Shown here: positions 30,050 to 38,477 of the stretch, piece by piece
Layout: every line of letters begins with the position of its first letter
Numbering within the stretch: the stretch's first letter is position 1
Source of the DNA: G963676335 sp963676335
GTDB taxonomy: Bacteria > Pseudomonadota > Alphaproteobacteria > Rickettsiales > Rickettsiaceae
DNA: 64,000 bases
Reading direction: 5' to 3'
NCBI GenBank assembly: GCA_963676335.1
Contig: OY781057.1
Span: 124,001-188,000 of the forward strand
Notes under the pieces: generated by a model
What the model was told of the DNA's origin: nothing
What the model saw: only the letters and a program-made list of their open reading frames with translations
The model's database searches: none
Program-made: the position numbers and the translations under genes

Positions 30050-31045
30050 ATGGTAAACATGTTAAATATTAGTCCAAGGATTGACATAGCATTTAAGAAA
30101 ATATTTGGAGTTGAAGAAAATAAGGATTTACTTATATCTTTAATTAATTCAATTGTTGGAGAAGAAGATCAAGTAGCGAATGTAACATTACTCAATCCTT
30201 ATAATCCAAAGAATTTTAAAACAGATAAACTTTCAATACTAGATATTAAAGCTATAAGTCAGGACGGTAAAAGGTTTAACATTGAAATACAGATTAGTGA
30301 TGAGGGCGATTATGATAAGAGAGCTTTATATTATTGGGCTAAGTTATATACAGAACAGTTAAAAACTTCAGATGATTATTCGACACTAGTAAAGGCAATA
30401 GGTATTCATATACTTAATTTTACCTCCATCCATGAAGTTGATAAGTATCACAATGTTTTTCATATTACCGAAAAAGAAACTGGAATTTTATATTATAAAG
30501 ACTTGGAGCTTCACACTATAGAATTAAAAAAATTTAGTAATTCAGATGAAGAGTTGTCTGAGCTTGTTGTTAAAGTAAAGAATGCTTTAGATATGTGGGT
30601 TGCCTTTTTAACTAGAAATGATTTACTCATTGTAGATAAATTGCCTAAAGAATTAAATAATCCAAATCTTAAAAAAGCAATTGAAGTTCTAAATATAATG
30701 AATTTTGATGATGAAGAAAGGGAGACTTATGAAAATCGTCTTAAATGGTTTCGTATAGAAACTAACACGCTTAAAAATTATGAGCAAAAAGGTTTAGATA
30801 AAGGTATGCAGATGGGTATAGAAATTGGCAAAGAAATTGGCAAAGAAATTGGCAAAGAAATTGGGAGAGAAGAAGGGAGAGAAGAAGGGAGAGAAGAAGG
30901 GAGAGAAGAAGGGAGAGAAGAAGGTGAGAAACGGAAAGCTATAGAAATAGCTAAATTTTTGTTTAAAAAGAATAAATCTTTGGAAGAGATAATTGAAATT
31001 ACAGGACTTTCTAGGAAAGAAGTAGAAAAATTAAATATAGAATAA
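30050..31045 (+). CDS. Rpn-family PD-(D/E)XK nuclease (transposase-like)
   Basis: Rpn proteins are small nucleases that promote recombination and are often labelled PD-(D/E)XK transposases; they are abundant in rickettsiae. The domain covers residues 1-260: ISPRIDIAFKKIFGVEENKD at the start, the catalytic pair in LSILDIKA and FNIEIQIS, then YYWAKLYTEQL. From about 258 to 295 lies a run of GKEI and GREE tetrapeptides coded by 12-bp tandem repeats. A C-terminal helical tail follows (FLFKKNKSLEEIIEITGLS). Either the first or the fourth Met could start it. It is complete and appears intact. Confidence 0.88.
   Translation: MVNMLNISPRIDIAFKKIFGVEENKDLLISLINSIVGEEDQVANVTLLNPYNPKNFKTDKLSILDIKAISQDGKRFNIEIQISDEGDYDKRALYYWAKLYTEQLKTSDDYSTLVKAIGIHILNFTSIHEVDKYHNVFHITEKETGILYYKDLELHTIELKKFSNSDEELSELVVKVKNALDMWVAFLTRNDLLIVDKLPKELNNPNLKKAIEVLNIMNFDDEERETYENRLKWFRIETNTLKNYEQKGLDKGMQMGIEIGKEIGKEIGKEIGREEGREEGREEGREEGREEGEKRKAIEIAKFLFKKNKSLEEIIEITGLSRKEVEKLNIE
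30826..30930 (+). repeat. 12-bp tandem repeats within the Rpn gene
   Basis: Two related 12-bp units run in tandem: ATTGGCAAAGAA about four times (coding IGKE), then GGGAGAGAAGAA about five times (coding GREE). The units keep the reading frame, so copy-number changes would lengthen or shorten a charged helical linker without breaking the protein. Confidence 0.9.
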
Positions 31046-31047
31046 AT

Positions 31048-31320
31048 ATAAAACAAACACAAACCAAACTAACCTTTGAACAAAAAAAAGTTGTTGGAAT
31101 ATTATCATTCGGTACATTTCTAGAATATTTTGATCTAATGCTATATTGCACATGGCTGTAGTACTCAACGATTTATTCTTTTTGAAAACAGACGCTTTTT
31201 CAGCATCGCTGATTGGTTCCTTTGCTTTTTTCTGTTCTACTTTTTTGTTTCGATCTATTGGTGCTTTAGTTATTGGCCATATATGGGATACATGTGGGCG
31301 GAAATACACTATCATATCAT
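31048..31320 (+). pseudogene. MFS transporter (ProP-like) N-terminal fragment, cut by an IS630
   Basis: From 31048 the reading frame gives FEQKKVVGILSFGTFLEYFD then LMLY, the opening of a ProP/ShiA-type major facilitator. A one-base loss near 31148 shifts the frame, which continues HMAVVLNDLFFLKTD, ASLIGSFAFFCSTFLFRSIG and WDTCGRKYTII, matching the first loop motif of MFS. An IS630 begins at about 31321 and nothing of the transporter follows it. The start codon is also lost (ATA at the expected place). Confidence 0.75.
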
Positions 31321-32260
31321 ATAGCATAACCTTATAAGATAGAGACAAGTAAAAAGAAGTGTGATATGATAAAAGGAAAAATGCCAAAACCATATTCATA
31401 TGATCTAAGAGTAAAAGTAATAAAGTTTCTAGAAGAAGGTAATAGTGTACAAAAAGCGAAAAAGGTATTCAGTATAAGCAGGAAAGCTATATATGAATGG
31501 AAACATTTAAAAGAGGATACTGGAGATGTGCGAGCGAAGAGCGGATATCATACTGGAAATCGAAGGATAATAAAGGATGTAGAAACGTTTAAACAATTTG
31601 TAAAAGATAATAATGGCAAAAGTGGGAGAGAATTAGCTAGGATATGGCATCAGAAGGTATCGCCATCAGCGGTAATAAAATTGTTAAAGGATTTGGGCTT
31701 TACATATAAAAAAAACGTTTTATCATCCAAAAAGAGACGAAGAATTAAGGAAAAAGTTCAAAGAAGTTATAGCAAATATTCCAAAAGACAAGCTAGTATT
31801 TGTAGATGAATCTGGAATAGAAGATAATGTATGCAAAGAATATGGATGGAGCATGAGAGGAAGTAGGAATTACAGTAGGAAAATATATCAGCATAAGAGA
31901 AGAATTAATATGATTGCAGCTCTTTGTAATAAGAAAATTATTGCACCGGTAATATTTGAAGGCAAATGCGACACAAAAGTTTTTACAAATACTAATTGAT
32001 CATTTGAAACAAGGACAAACGGTTGTTATGGACAATATTAAATTCCATCATACACAAAAAGTTAAGGAATTGATAGAATCTAAGAAATGCAATATCTTGT
32101 TTCTGCCTACATTCTCGCCTGATTTAAATCCAATTGAGCATTATTGGTTCAAAATTAAGCATAAAATTAAGAACATTACTCATGCATTTTCAGATTTCTC
32201 AGATGCTACTGCTTTTGTTCTTAAAAACATAAATGTCTCTACCTCATAGATTTATGCTAT
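31321..32260 (+). mobile_element. IS630-family insertion sequence (family A), near complete
   Basis: The element has 27-bp imperfect terminal inverted repeats: 31321-31347 (ATAGCATAA...TAGAGACA) and 32234-32260 read backwards, matching at about 22 of 27 positions. The flanks are TA-rich, as expected for an element that targets TA. It lies within a truncated MFS gene and ends 18 bases before the rplY stop codon. The relic at 3280-3597 ends with the same sequence. Confidence 0.85.
31366..32249 (+). pseudogene. IS630 transposase in three frames (family A)
   Basis: Frame one (31366-31809) carries the helix-turn-helix (MPKPYSYDLRVKVIKFLEEG to KDLGFTYKK). The second frame continues from a run of eight A (about 31708-31715) with RDEELRKKFKEVIANI and LVFVDESG, the first catalytic Asp. 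The third frame (from about 31976, a run of five T) gives QTVVMDNIKFHH and SPDLNPIEHYWF, the other two acidic residues. All three catalytic residues remain. Both changes are by one extra base in a homopolymer. Some IS630 relatives use programmed frameshifting at A runs, which might explain the first but not the second. It may be recently inactivated. Confidence 0.8.
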
Positions 32261-32278
32261 ATATTTGATTTCATAAAT

Positions 32279-32887
32279 TTATTTTGTTTTTATATCTTTA
32301 TCTTTAGTAGGCGTAGCTTCAAGGGTATCATCTTTTCCACCACGTCCTATTAAAGAAGCTATAATAAAATTCTGTTTATTAATTACTTGACAATCTTCCG
32401 GTAAACATAGATCAGAAACTTTTAAAATATCTCCTATGCCTATATGACCTACATTTATAACAATATTTTTAGGAATATTATTTGAAGGACATAATAATTC
32501 AATTTTACGGTGAATAATATTAAAGAATCCACCACGTTTTACACCTAAACAACGATCCTTTTCTTCAAAAATAATAGGCACACTAACTTTTTGATATGTA
32601 TCTTCTAAATAAACAAAATCAATATGTATTATTTCATCAGTGACCTTATGTAAATCCACCATCTTTGGTAAAACATTATATTCTTCACCTTGAAGTTTTA
32701 ACTTTATTAAAGTAGTACTTAAGCTCTGTGTCTTATATAGTCTTGTTATCTCTTTCTCGCCTATACTAATAAGTATATTTGGTTTATTCGGACCGTAAAT
32801 TACTGCTGGAATTTTTTTTTGCAATCGTAAAGCTCTAGCACTTCCAGTTCCAACAGTAGTGCGTGCTTCAGCTATTATTTCGTACAT
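32279..32887 (-). CDS. rplY: 50S ribosomal protein L25 (long, Ctc/TL5 type)
   Basis: L25 binds 5S rRNA. The N-terminal domain (about residues 1-92) starts YEIIAEARTTVGTGSARALR and includes KIPAVIYGPNKPN. The C-terminal TL5 domain (about 98-180) has VPIIFEEKDRCLGVKRGGFF. A lysine-rich tail ends the 202 residues. The gene lies 26 bases before htrA on the minus strand, and the IS630 right end abuts its 3' side. Confidence 0.95.
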   Translation of the reverse strand: MYEIIAEARTTVGTGSARALRLQKKIPAVIYGPNKPNILISIGEKEITRLYKTQSLSTTLIKLKLQGEEYNVLPKMVDLHKVTDEIIHIDFVYLEDTYQKVSVPIIFEEKDRCLGVKRGGFFNIIHRKIELLCPSNNIPKNIVINVGHIGIGDILKVSDLCLPEDCQVINKQNFIIASLIGRGGKDDTLEATPTKDKDIKTK

Positions 32888-32913
32888 TTTTTACTACCTA
32901 TTTTTAAATAATT

Positions 32914-34311
32914 TTAAAGAGGTAATCCTAAAAACAAAGTCATATTAATTCCTCTTTTTAGCATCACTACTATAGTTTTTTTATGAGAAGATTTTGCTCT
33001 TTCATATATTTTTTTAAATTCACTCACTGAATTAATAGATTGCTGATTTACAGATGTAATTATATCACCTTTTTGCAATAGTCTATACCACCGAGAAGTA
33101 TGTTTTACTTCTGCAACAACTATACCATTAAAAGTATCGTCAAATTGTTTTTTGATATCATCGCCTAGATTGCTAAATAACACATCATTTAATTCTATAT
33201 ATCCACTAGCTTCTCCTTCTTCTGGAATGTTTACAGATAATTGCTTAGTTTGCCCTTCACGTAAAATTATTATTTTTACTTCTTTATTTATAGGAGTTTC
33301 TGCTACTAAAATTTGTAACTTCCGCATACTTTTAACAGGAATTCCATTAAATTCTACTATAATATCTCCACTTTTAAGACCAGATTTATCTCCTGCTCCC
33401 CCTGGCTCAACACTGTTAACAAGGACCCCGGTAACTTCTTTTAATCCTAATCCTTCAGCTATTTCTGAAGTGATTTCTTGAATTCCAATATTTAACATTC
33501 CTCTAACAACTTTACCACTTTGCTTAAGCTGAGCAATTATTATTTGTACTGTATTAGCAGGTATTCCAAAACCAATTCCTATGTTTCCTCCAGAAGCAGA
33601 AGGAGAATATATAGCTGTACTTACTGCTATCACTTCTCCATTTAAATTAAATAACGGACCTCCTGAATTTCCTTGATTAATTGCAGCATCGGTTTGAATA
33701 AAATCATCAACAATTCCACCTGATACATCTATATCTCTAGCCTTTGCTGAAATAATTCCAGTAGTTACTGATTCACTTAATCCAAAAGGATTTCCTATTG
33801 CTATAACCCAATCTCCAACCCTAGCTTTATTGGAATCTCCAAATTTAACAAAAGGTAAAGGTTGTTTATGAATTATTTTTAATAATGCTATATCTGTTTT
33901 AGAATCACTACCAATTAATTTTGCTGGTAACTCTGTCTTATCATTTAATTTTACATGAATTTCATCCGCATTCGCAATAACGTGATGGTTAGTGACAATA
34001 TATCCACTGCTGTCTATAATAAATCCTGAACCTAAAGATGTTGCCTTTGGATTATCATACATTTCTTCAAATCCAAAAGGTATCCCAAATTTTTCAAATA
34101 AATCATTAAAATTATCAAAAGGAGATTTATATTGAGAACTATAGTTTTTGTTAGCTTTAATATATTTAGTAGAATATATATTGACCACTGTAGGTAATAA
34201 TGGTTCAACTATATCTGCGAAACTATTGATAGTTGTTAAATTAATGGATGCAAATACGCTACTACTGAAAAACAACTGAATAATTAAAAAAAATTTAACT
34301 AAAGTATTCAT
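32914..34311 (-). CDS. degP: Periplasmic serine protease HtrA/DegP
   Basis: HtrA degrades misfolded periplasmic proteins. The 465-residue protein has a signal peptide (about 1-22), then the trypsin-like domain with the triad His in IVTNHHVIANADE (about 107), Asp in SKTDIALLKI (about 138) and Ser in NQGNSGGPLF (about 216). Two PDZ domains follow (about 265-355 and 370-465). It forms a run with hflK and hflC, which code for partners of the membrane protease FtsH, so this block looks like an envelope proteolysis cluster. Confidence 0.97.
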   Translation of the reverse strand: MNTLVKFFLIIQLFFSSSVFASINLTTINSFADIVEPLLPTVVNIYSTKYIKANKNYSSQYKSPFDNFNDLFEKFGIPFGFEEMYDNPKATSLGSGFIIDSSGYIVTNHHVIANADEIHVKLNDKTELPAKLIGSDSKTDIALLKIIHKQPLPFVKFGDSNKARVGDWVIAIGNPFGLSESVTTGIISAKARDIDVSGGIVDDFIQTDAAINQGNSGGPLFNLNGEVIAVSTAIYSPSASGGNIGIGFGIPANTVQIIIAQLKQSGKVVRGMLNIGIQEITSEIAEGLGLKEVTGVLVNSVEPGGAGDKSGLKSGDIIVEFNGIPVKSMRKLQILVAETPINKEVKIIILREGQTKQLSVNIPEEGEASGYIELNDVLFSNLGDDIKKQFDDTFNGIVVAEVKHTSRWYRLLQKGDIITSVNQQSINSVSEFKKIYERAKSSHKKTIVVMLKRGINMTLFLGLPL

Positions 34312-34324
34312 AAATTAATTCAAA

Positions 34325-35194
34325 TTATTTTGTATTTAAATTCAAAAATTTAAAAAATTGACTATCCGGAGATAAAACAAATGAAGTAGAATCATTCCCT
34401 AAGGTATTACGATACACCATTAATGATTTGTATAATTTGTAAAATTCTGGATCTTGAGAATAAGCTATATTATAAATATTTGAAGCCTTAGCATCTCCAT
34501 TACCTTTAATAATTTGAGCTTCCATATTTGCGGTTGCTAAAATAATTCTCTGTTGTTTATCTGCTTCTGATTTAATTCTAGCTGCGCTTTCTTGACCTTC
34601 TGCTCTAATAGTCTTTGCTTCCTTTTCTCTTTCTGTCTGCATTCTACGATAGATAGCAGCGCTATTTTCTTTTGGTAAATCTGCACGTAAAATTCTTACA
34701 TCAATAACAATTATCCCAAAATTTTGAACTTTTTCATTTACTAAATCACAAATTTGCATTATTATATCACTCCGTTGATCAGATAATAAAGCCATTAATT
34801 GCACTCGTCCTATTACTTCCCTCATAGCAGACTCAAGTATTTTATTTAACCTAACTTTAATACCTTGATAATTAAAAACTGTTTTATAGAATTGCACCGG
34901 ATTTGTAATACGAAAACGAGCGAAAGCATCTACAATAAATCGTTTGCTATCTGCTGCTGTTAACTCTTTAGCTTCTACCTCAACACTTAAAATACGCTTA
35001 TCAAAATATTCGACATTTTGAATACCAGGAATTTTAAAATTTAAACCAGGCTTATCAATAACTCTTACTGCTTCTCCAAATTGAAATACTATAGCATAAT
35101 CTCGTTGTTTAACTATAAAAGCATTACTAAAAATTATTAGCATTACTAATGTGCAAATTGAAACTAAAGTAATTTTATTCATAATTGTATGCAT
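34325..35194 (-). CDS. hflC: FtsH modulator HflC
   Basis: HflC forms, with HflK, the SPFH-domain cage around the FtsH protease. The 289-residue protein has an N-terminal transmembrane helix (about 10-27), RDYAIVFQFGEAVRVIDKPG and the SPFH domain. A charged coiled coil follows (about 180-240, ERMQTEREKEAKTIRAEG-like). The first Met or Met 5 may be used. It lies eight bases after hflK. Confidence 0.95.
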   Translation of the reverse strand: MHTIMNKITLVSICTLVMLIIFSNAFIVKQRDYAIVFQFGEAVRVIDKPGLNFKIPGIQNVEYFDKRILSVEVEAKELTAADSKRFIVDAFARFRITNPVQFYKTVFNYQGIKVRLNKILESAMREVIGRVQLMALLSDQRSDIIMQICDLVNEKVQNFGIIVIDVRILRADLPKENSAAIYRRMQTEREKEAKTIRAEGQESAARIKSEADKQQRIILATANMEAQIIKGNGDAKASNIYNIAYSQDPEFYKLYKSLMVYRNTLGNDSTSFVLSPDSQFFKFLNLNTK

Positions 35195-35202
35195 AATATT
35201 TT

Positions 35203-36216
35203 TTAATTATCTGTTTTAGTATCTAATTGAATATGAGGTAACAATCCGGTATTTGCATTCACAATAATTTTTTTACCATTCATTAATACTATTTCAGCAG
35301 TTTCAAAATATAACCTATCCTTAGTAACAGATTTATTATTATTATATTCATAAAGAATAGAAAGAAATCTTTTAGTATCTCCTTCTGCTTTAGAAATTAC
35401 CTCTCCTTTATAAGCCTCTGCTTCCTGTATAATTTTAACAGCTTCTCCACGTGCTCTTGGAATAATATCATTATGATAAGAAGAAGCTAAATTTATTTCT
35501 TTTTCTTTATCAGCTCTGGAAGTTTGAACATCTCGATAAGCGTCTATTACTTCTAAAGGCGGCTCTGCTTTAAGCAGTTGTACTTTTTCAATTTGGACAC
35601 CAATAGCATAATGATCTAATATTTTTTGAGTTAAAATTTCAATTTTATCAGCTATTTCTTGTTTTTGATTAGATAATACAGAAGAAATTGGAGTATTTCC
35701 TATTACCTCTCTTATAGCACTTTCTGCAGAAGATTTTACTACATACTCTGGATTATCAATATTAAAAACAAAATTTTCTAAATTGTGTATATGCCACATT
35801 ACATCGCAATTTAAGTTCACTATATTTTCATCCCCAGTTAACATAATACTTTCAGCTTGAATATTACTATCCACATTAGAACGAAAATCAATATTAGAAC
35901 GATACCCTATTTCAATACGACGAGATTGATTTACTCTTTCAATATATGCTACTTCAATTGGACTAGGTAAATGGAAATTTAATCCTGGAGATGCTTTCCT
36001 TACAAATTGTCCGAAGCGAGTAATTATAGCCTCTTCTCCTTCTTTTACTTGATATACGCCCGAAGCAAGCCATAAAAATAATAATCCTAATAAAAAGATA
36101 AAAAATATTTCATAACTAAATTTACCAAACCAATTATCAAAATTTAAATCAATTTTATTTTTTTGCGTACCGTGTTTTTTACCATTATCCCATGGTGATT
36201 GCATAAATAAACCCAT
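35203..36216 (-). CDS. hflK: FtsH modulator HflK
   Basis: HflK pairs with HflC. The sequence begins with the typical basic, Trp/Pro-containing lead MQSPWDNGKKHG (Met 5), then one transmembrane helix (about 38-55), EGEEAIITRFGQFVRKASPG and the SPFH domain. The end lacks the long glutamine-rich extension seen in some HflK proteins. The length of 337 residues is normal for rickettsiae. Confidence 0.95.
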   Translation of the reverse strand: MGLFMQSPWDNGKKHGTQKNKIDLNFDNWFGKFSYEIFFIFLLGLLFLWLASGVYQVKEGEEAIITRFGQFVRKASPGLNFHLPSPIEVAYIERVNQSRRIEIGYRSNIDFRSNVDSNIQAESIMLTGDENIVNLNCDVMWHIHNLENFVFNIDNPEYVVKSSAESAIREVIGNTPISSVLSNQKQEIADKIEILTQKILDHYAIGVQIEKVQLLKAEPPLEVIDAYRDVQTSRADKEKEINLASSYHNDIIPRARGEAVKIIQEAEAYKGEVISKAEGDTKRFLSILYEYNNNKSVTKDRLYFETAEIVLMNGKKIIVNANTGLLPHIQLDTKTDN

Positions 36217-36344
36217 ATCGAATGTATTTTAATCTAATATATTCTAATAACTAAATTTAGTCAAAAAAATATTTACTTTTTTATTTCTTCTTAATGAAAA
36301 TTAATTAACACTTTTACTTTTTATATCAATAATTCAATAATTTT

Positions 36345-36494
36345 TTATTCTTTAAATTTGGTATCATCATTTTTTAAACTATCCCTGAAGGCTTTTAATC
36401 CCTTACCTAAATCAGACATAACTTGAGGAAGACGCCCTGCTCCAAATAACACTAAAATTATTAATAAAATTATTAATAAATGACTTAAGCTCAT
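36345..36494 (-). CDS. tatA: Sec-independent translocase subunit TatA
   Basis: This 49-residue gene is short enough to be missed by length filters. It reads MSLSHLLIILLIILVLFGAG then RLPQVMSDLGKGLKAFRDSL and a charged tail DDTKFKE. That is the TatA design: a short N-terminal transmembrane helix, the FGAGRLP hinge and an amphipathic helix. TatA forms the pore for folded, twin-arginine-signal proteins. It lies between hflK and a small hypothetical gene on the same strand. Its length is at the low end of the family. Confidence 0.9.
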   Translation of the reverse strand: MSLSHLLIILLIILVLFGAGRLPQVMSDLGKGLKAFRDSLKNDDTKFKE

Positions 36495-36517
36495 AAATTC
36501 AGAAACATGTATAAAAT

Positions 36518-36724
36518 TTATCCTATTTTAATCATTTTACGATGTGTAGAATCCCACTTATATTGAGTATTTATCACTTTAATTTCAGTTACTATAACAT
36601 CACCATTAGGCATTTGAGCTACATCAAATCCTCGTTTTAAAGATTCTATTATTAATACAGTAGACTTACATATATAATTAATATCCTTAAAAATATATTT
36701 TTTTTCTAAGTTGTTTTCATGCAT
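36518..36724 (-). CDS. Small hypothetical protein (68 aa)
   Basis: I cannot assign a function. The 68-residue protein has a helix (CKSTVLIIESLKRGFDVAQM) followed by strands (NGDVIVTEIKVINTQYKWD) and a basic end. It resembles short conserved proteins found only in rickettsiae. It is 23 bases upstream of tatA on the same strand, so it is probably co-transcribed. Confidence 0.6.
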   Translation of the reverse strand: MHENNLEKKYIFKDINYICKSTVLIIESLKRGFDVAQMPNGDVIVTEIKVINTQYKWDSTHRKMIKIG

Positions 36725-36791
36725 AAAATGATTATTAAAAAATACAATTAACCATAGTTAAACAATTTAAATTTATTTTTTCATTTGTAAT

Positions 36792-37364
36792 TTATTTACA
36801 ATCTACCCAAGCTATATTACCATCTTTTCTATAGTAAACCATATTAATTTTACTGTTTCTAGCATTTTGAAAAAGTAGTGCAGGTAAATTTTCTAAATCC
36901 AATTTCATTACTGCATCTTTAACCGATAAAGTTAAAATATCTATTGGTTTTTCAGCAATAATTATAGGATTATCATTTTCTTCTTGTTCCTCTTCAATAT
37001 CAGATCCTATAACATATTTTATTGCAGTGGTATATGATATTTTATGTTTATTGTCTTTTAACTTATTTTTATATTTACGTAATTGCTGTTCTAATTTAAT
37101 TACGGCTAAATCAAAACTATAATATACATCTTTAGAATTAGCTTCACTTGCAGGGAAGAACCCCTTAGTTGTTCCAGCATTAATTGACAAATTACACGTA
37201 TATATATTAGTATGTTGACTAAAACTAAAATTTACCGTTGCGCTAACCGCATAATTTAAATATTTTTGTATTTTTTTATTAAGATGGTCATGAATATGCT
37301 CCTGTAAATGAGATTCTATAGAACAATTCTGTCCTGAAATTGCAATTTGCATATTAACTTCCAT
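36792..37364 (-). CDS. hpf: Ribosome hibernation-promoting factor (long form)
   Basis: Long HPF dimerises and silences 70S ribosomes under stress. The N-terminal domain (about residues 5-105) starts MQIAISGQNCSIESHLQEHI and has DVYYSFDLAVIKLEQQLRKYKNKLKDNK. An acidic linker (about 125-135) leads to the C-terminal dimerisation domain (about 140-190), with NSKINMVYYRKDGNIAWVDC at the very end. The start is Met 1 or more probably Met 5. The length of 190 residues is normal for the long form. Confidence 0.94.
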   Translation of the reverse strand: MEVNMQIAISGQNCSIESHLQEHIHDHLNKKIQKYLNYAVSATVNFSFSQHTNIYTCNLSINAGTTKGFFPASEANSKDVYYSFDLAVIKLEQQLRKYKNKLKDNKHKISYTTAIKYVIGSDIEEEQEENDNPIIIAEKPIDILTLSVKDAVMKLDLENLPALLFQNARNSKINMVYYRKDGNIAWVDCK

Positions 37365-37397
37365 ATTAAATTTATTATTAATTACTAAATAACTTTG

Positions 37398-37470
37398 TAA
37401 GCCCGCCGGGACTCGAACCCGGGACCCCTTGATTAAAAGTCAAGTGCTCTACCATCTGAGCTACAGGCTC
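37398..37470 (-). tRNA. tRNA-Lys (anticodon TTT)
   Basis: Read on the minus strand, the 73-base gene opens GAGCCTGTAGCTCAG. The anticodon stem-loop is CTTGACTTTTAATCAAG, with anticodon TTT, and the T arm is CCGGGTTCGAGTCCCGG. The acceptor stem closes with CGGGCTT and a discriminator A. The 3' CCA is not encoded (ACA follows), so it must be added by tRNA nucleotidyltransferase. It lies between hpf and kdsB. Confidence 0.96.
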
Positions 37471-37568
37471 ATAAAATATTCTAGATTAGATAGTATTCAT
37501 ATATTAATATTTAATATATAAATGTACTTATAGCATTTATTATTATTTATAGTCAAGGTAAAATATCT

Positions 37569-38300
37569 ATGAATTTTATACAAAATACAGTAATTATTAT
37601 TCCTGCACGTCTTGGATCAACTCGTTTGCATAACAAACCATTGCAAAAAATAGGGGAATATACTTTAATTGAGCATACGTATCTGAGTGTTAAAAAAGTC
37701 AAATTAGATAACATCTATGTAGCAACAGATTCAAATTTAATTGCAGAAGTAATAGAAAAACATGGTGGTAACGTTTTATTAACATCTGAATCCTGCCCAT
37801 CAGGAACAGATAGAGTATATGAATCTTTGTTTAAAATACCTAATTTTGACACTATTAAATATATTATCAATATACAAGGAGACTTGCCATTTATTTCACC
37901 AAAAATAATTCAAAAAATTATCGATTACATAAAAATGAAAAATTTTGACATAGTAACTCCTATAGTCAAAATAAATTATGAAATAGCAAAAGAAAGTAGA
38001 CTTGTAAAAGTAGTGTTTAACAGAAGTACTAATAAAGCTATATACTTTTCTAGACAATGTATTCCTTATAATGCAAGTGAATTTTGGGGACATATTGGAA
38101 TTTATGGATTTACTCAACAATCTTTGAAAAAATTTGCTAATTTACCAGAGTCAATTCTAGAAAAAACAGAAAAATTAGAACAATTACGTGCCATAGAAAA
38201 TAATATAAATATAGGTGTTTGTTGCGTAGAAGAGGAATTTCCTTTATCTGTAGATACTCAAGAAGACCTGGAAATAGCTAGAAATTTTTGGAATAAATAA
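37569..38300 (+). CDS. kdsB: 3-deoxy-manno-octulosonate cytidylyltransferase
   Basis: KdsB activates Kdo with CTP to form CMP-Kdo for the LPS inner core. The signature VIIPARLGSTRLHNKPLQKIG is at the N-terminus. The catalytic region NIQGDLPFISPKII and the conserved CIPYN/HIGIYGFT segments follow, and the protein ends with SVDTQEDLEIARN. The length of 243 residues is normal. The ATG follows an AAGGTAAAATATCT leader, a fair ribosome-binding site. Confidence 0.96.
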   Translation: MNFIQNTVIIIPARLGSTRLHNKPLQKIGEYTLIEHTYLSVKKVKLDNIYVATDSNLIAEVIEKHGGNVLLTSESCPSGTDRVYESLFKIPNFDTIKYIINIQGDLPFISPKIIQKIIDYIKMKNFDIVTPIVKINYEIAKESRLVKVVFNRSTNKAIYFSRQCIPYNASEFWGHIGIYGFTQQSLKKFANLPESILEKTEKLEQLRAIENNINIGVCCVEEEFPLSVDTQEDLEIARNFWNK

Positions 38301-38444
38301 ATTTTTTATAGTTTCTAAATAAGAAATCAAACATCTACTTTTAGTTAATTAAAAAAATAAAATAATCTTTATTTATTTGTCAATGATATCAAAAGTAATG
38401 TAAATTATCATAATATATATATAGTAGTAATATTAACCTATAGA

Positions 38445-38473
38445 TTGTCGAATACTTTGTTCTAAGTTATATT
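38445..38473 (+). promoter_or_regulatory. Candidate promoter at the virB6 cassette, possibly leaderless
   Basis: TTGTCG (38445-38450) and TATATT (38468-38473) are 17 bases apart. The first virB6-like ATG begins only five bases after the -10 box, and no ribosome-binding site is visible. If real, the transcript would start at or very near the start codon. This is a weak pattern match. Confidence 0.3.
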
Positions 38474-38477
38474 TGTT

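Noticed and set aside
30778..31062. Minus-strand frame coding repeated LPSSLPSS and LPISLPIS
   Set aside because: It is the antisense image of the GREE/GKEI repeats in the Rpn gene and has no independent support.
31031..31399. Minus-strand open frame over the MFS remnant
   Set aside because: The plus strand clearly codes the start of an MFS transporter in two frames, so the opposite frame is a shadow.
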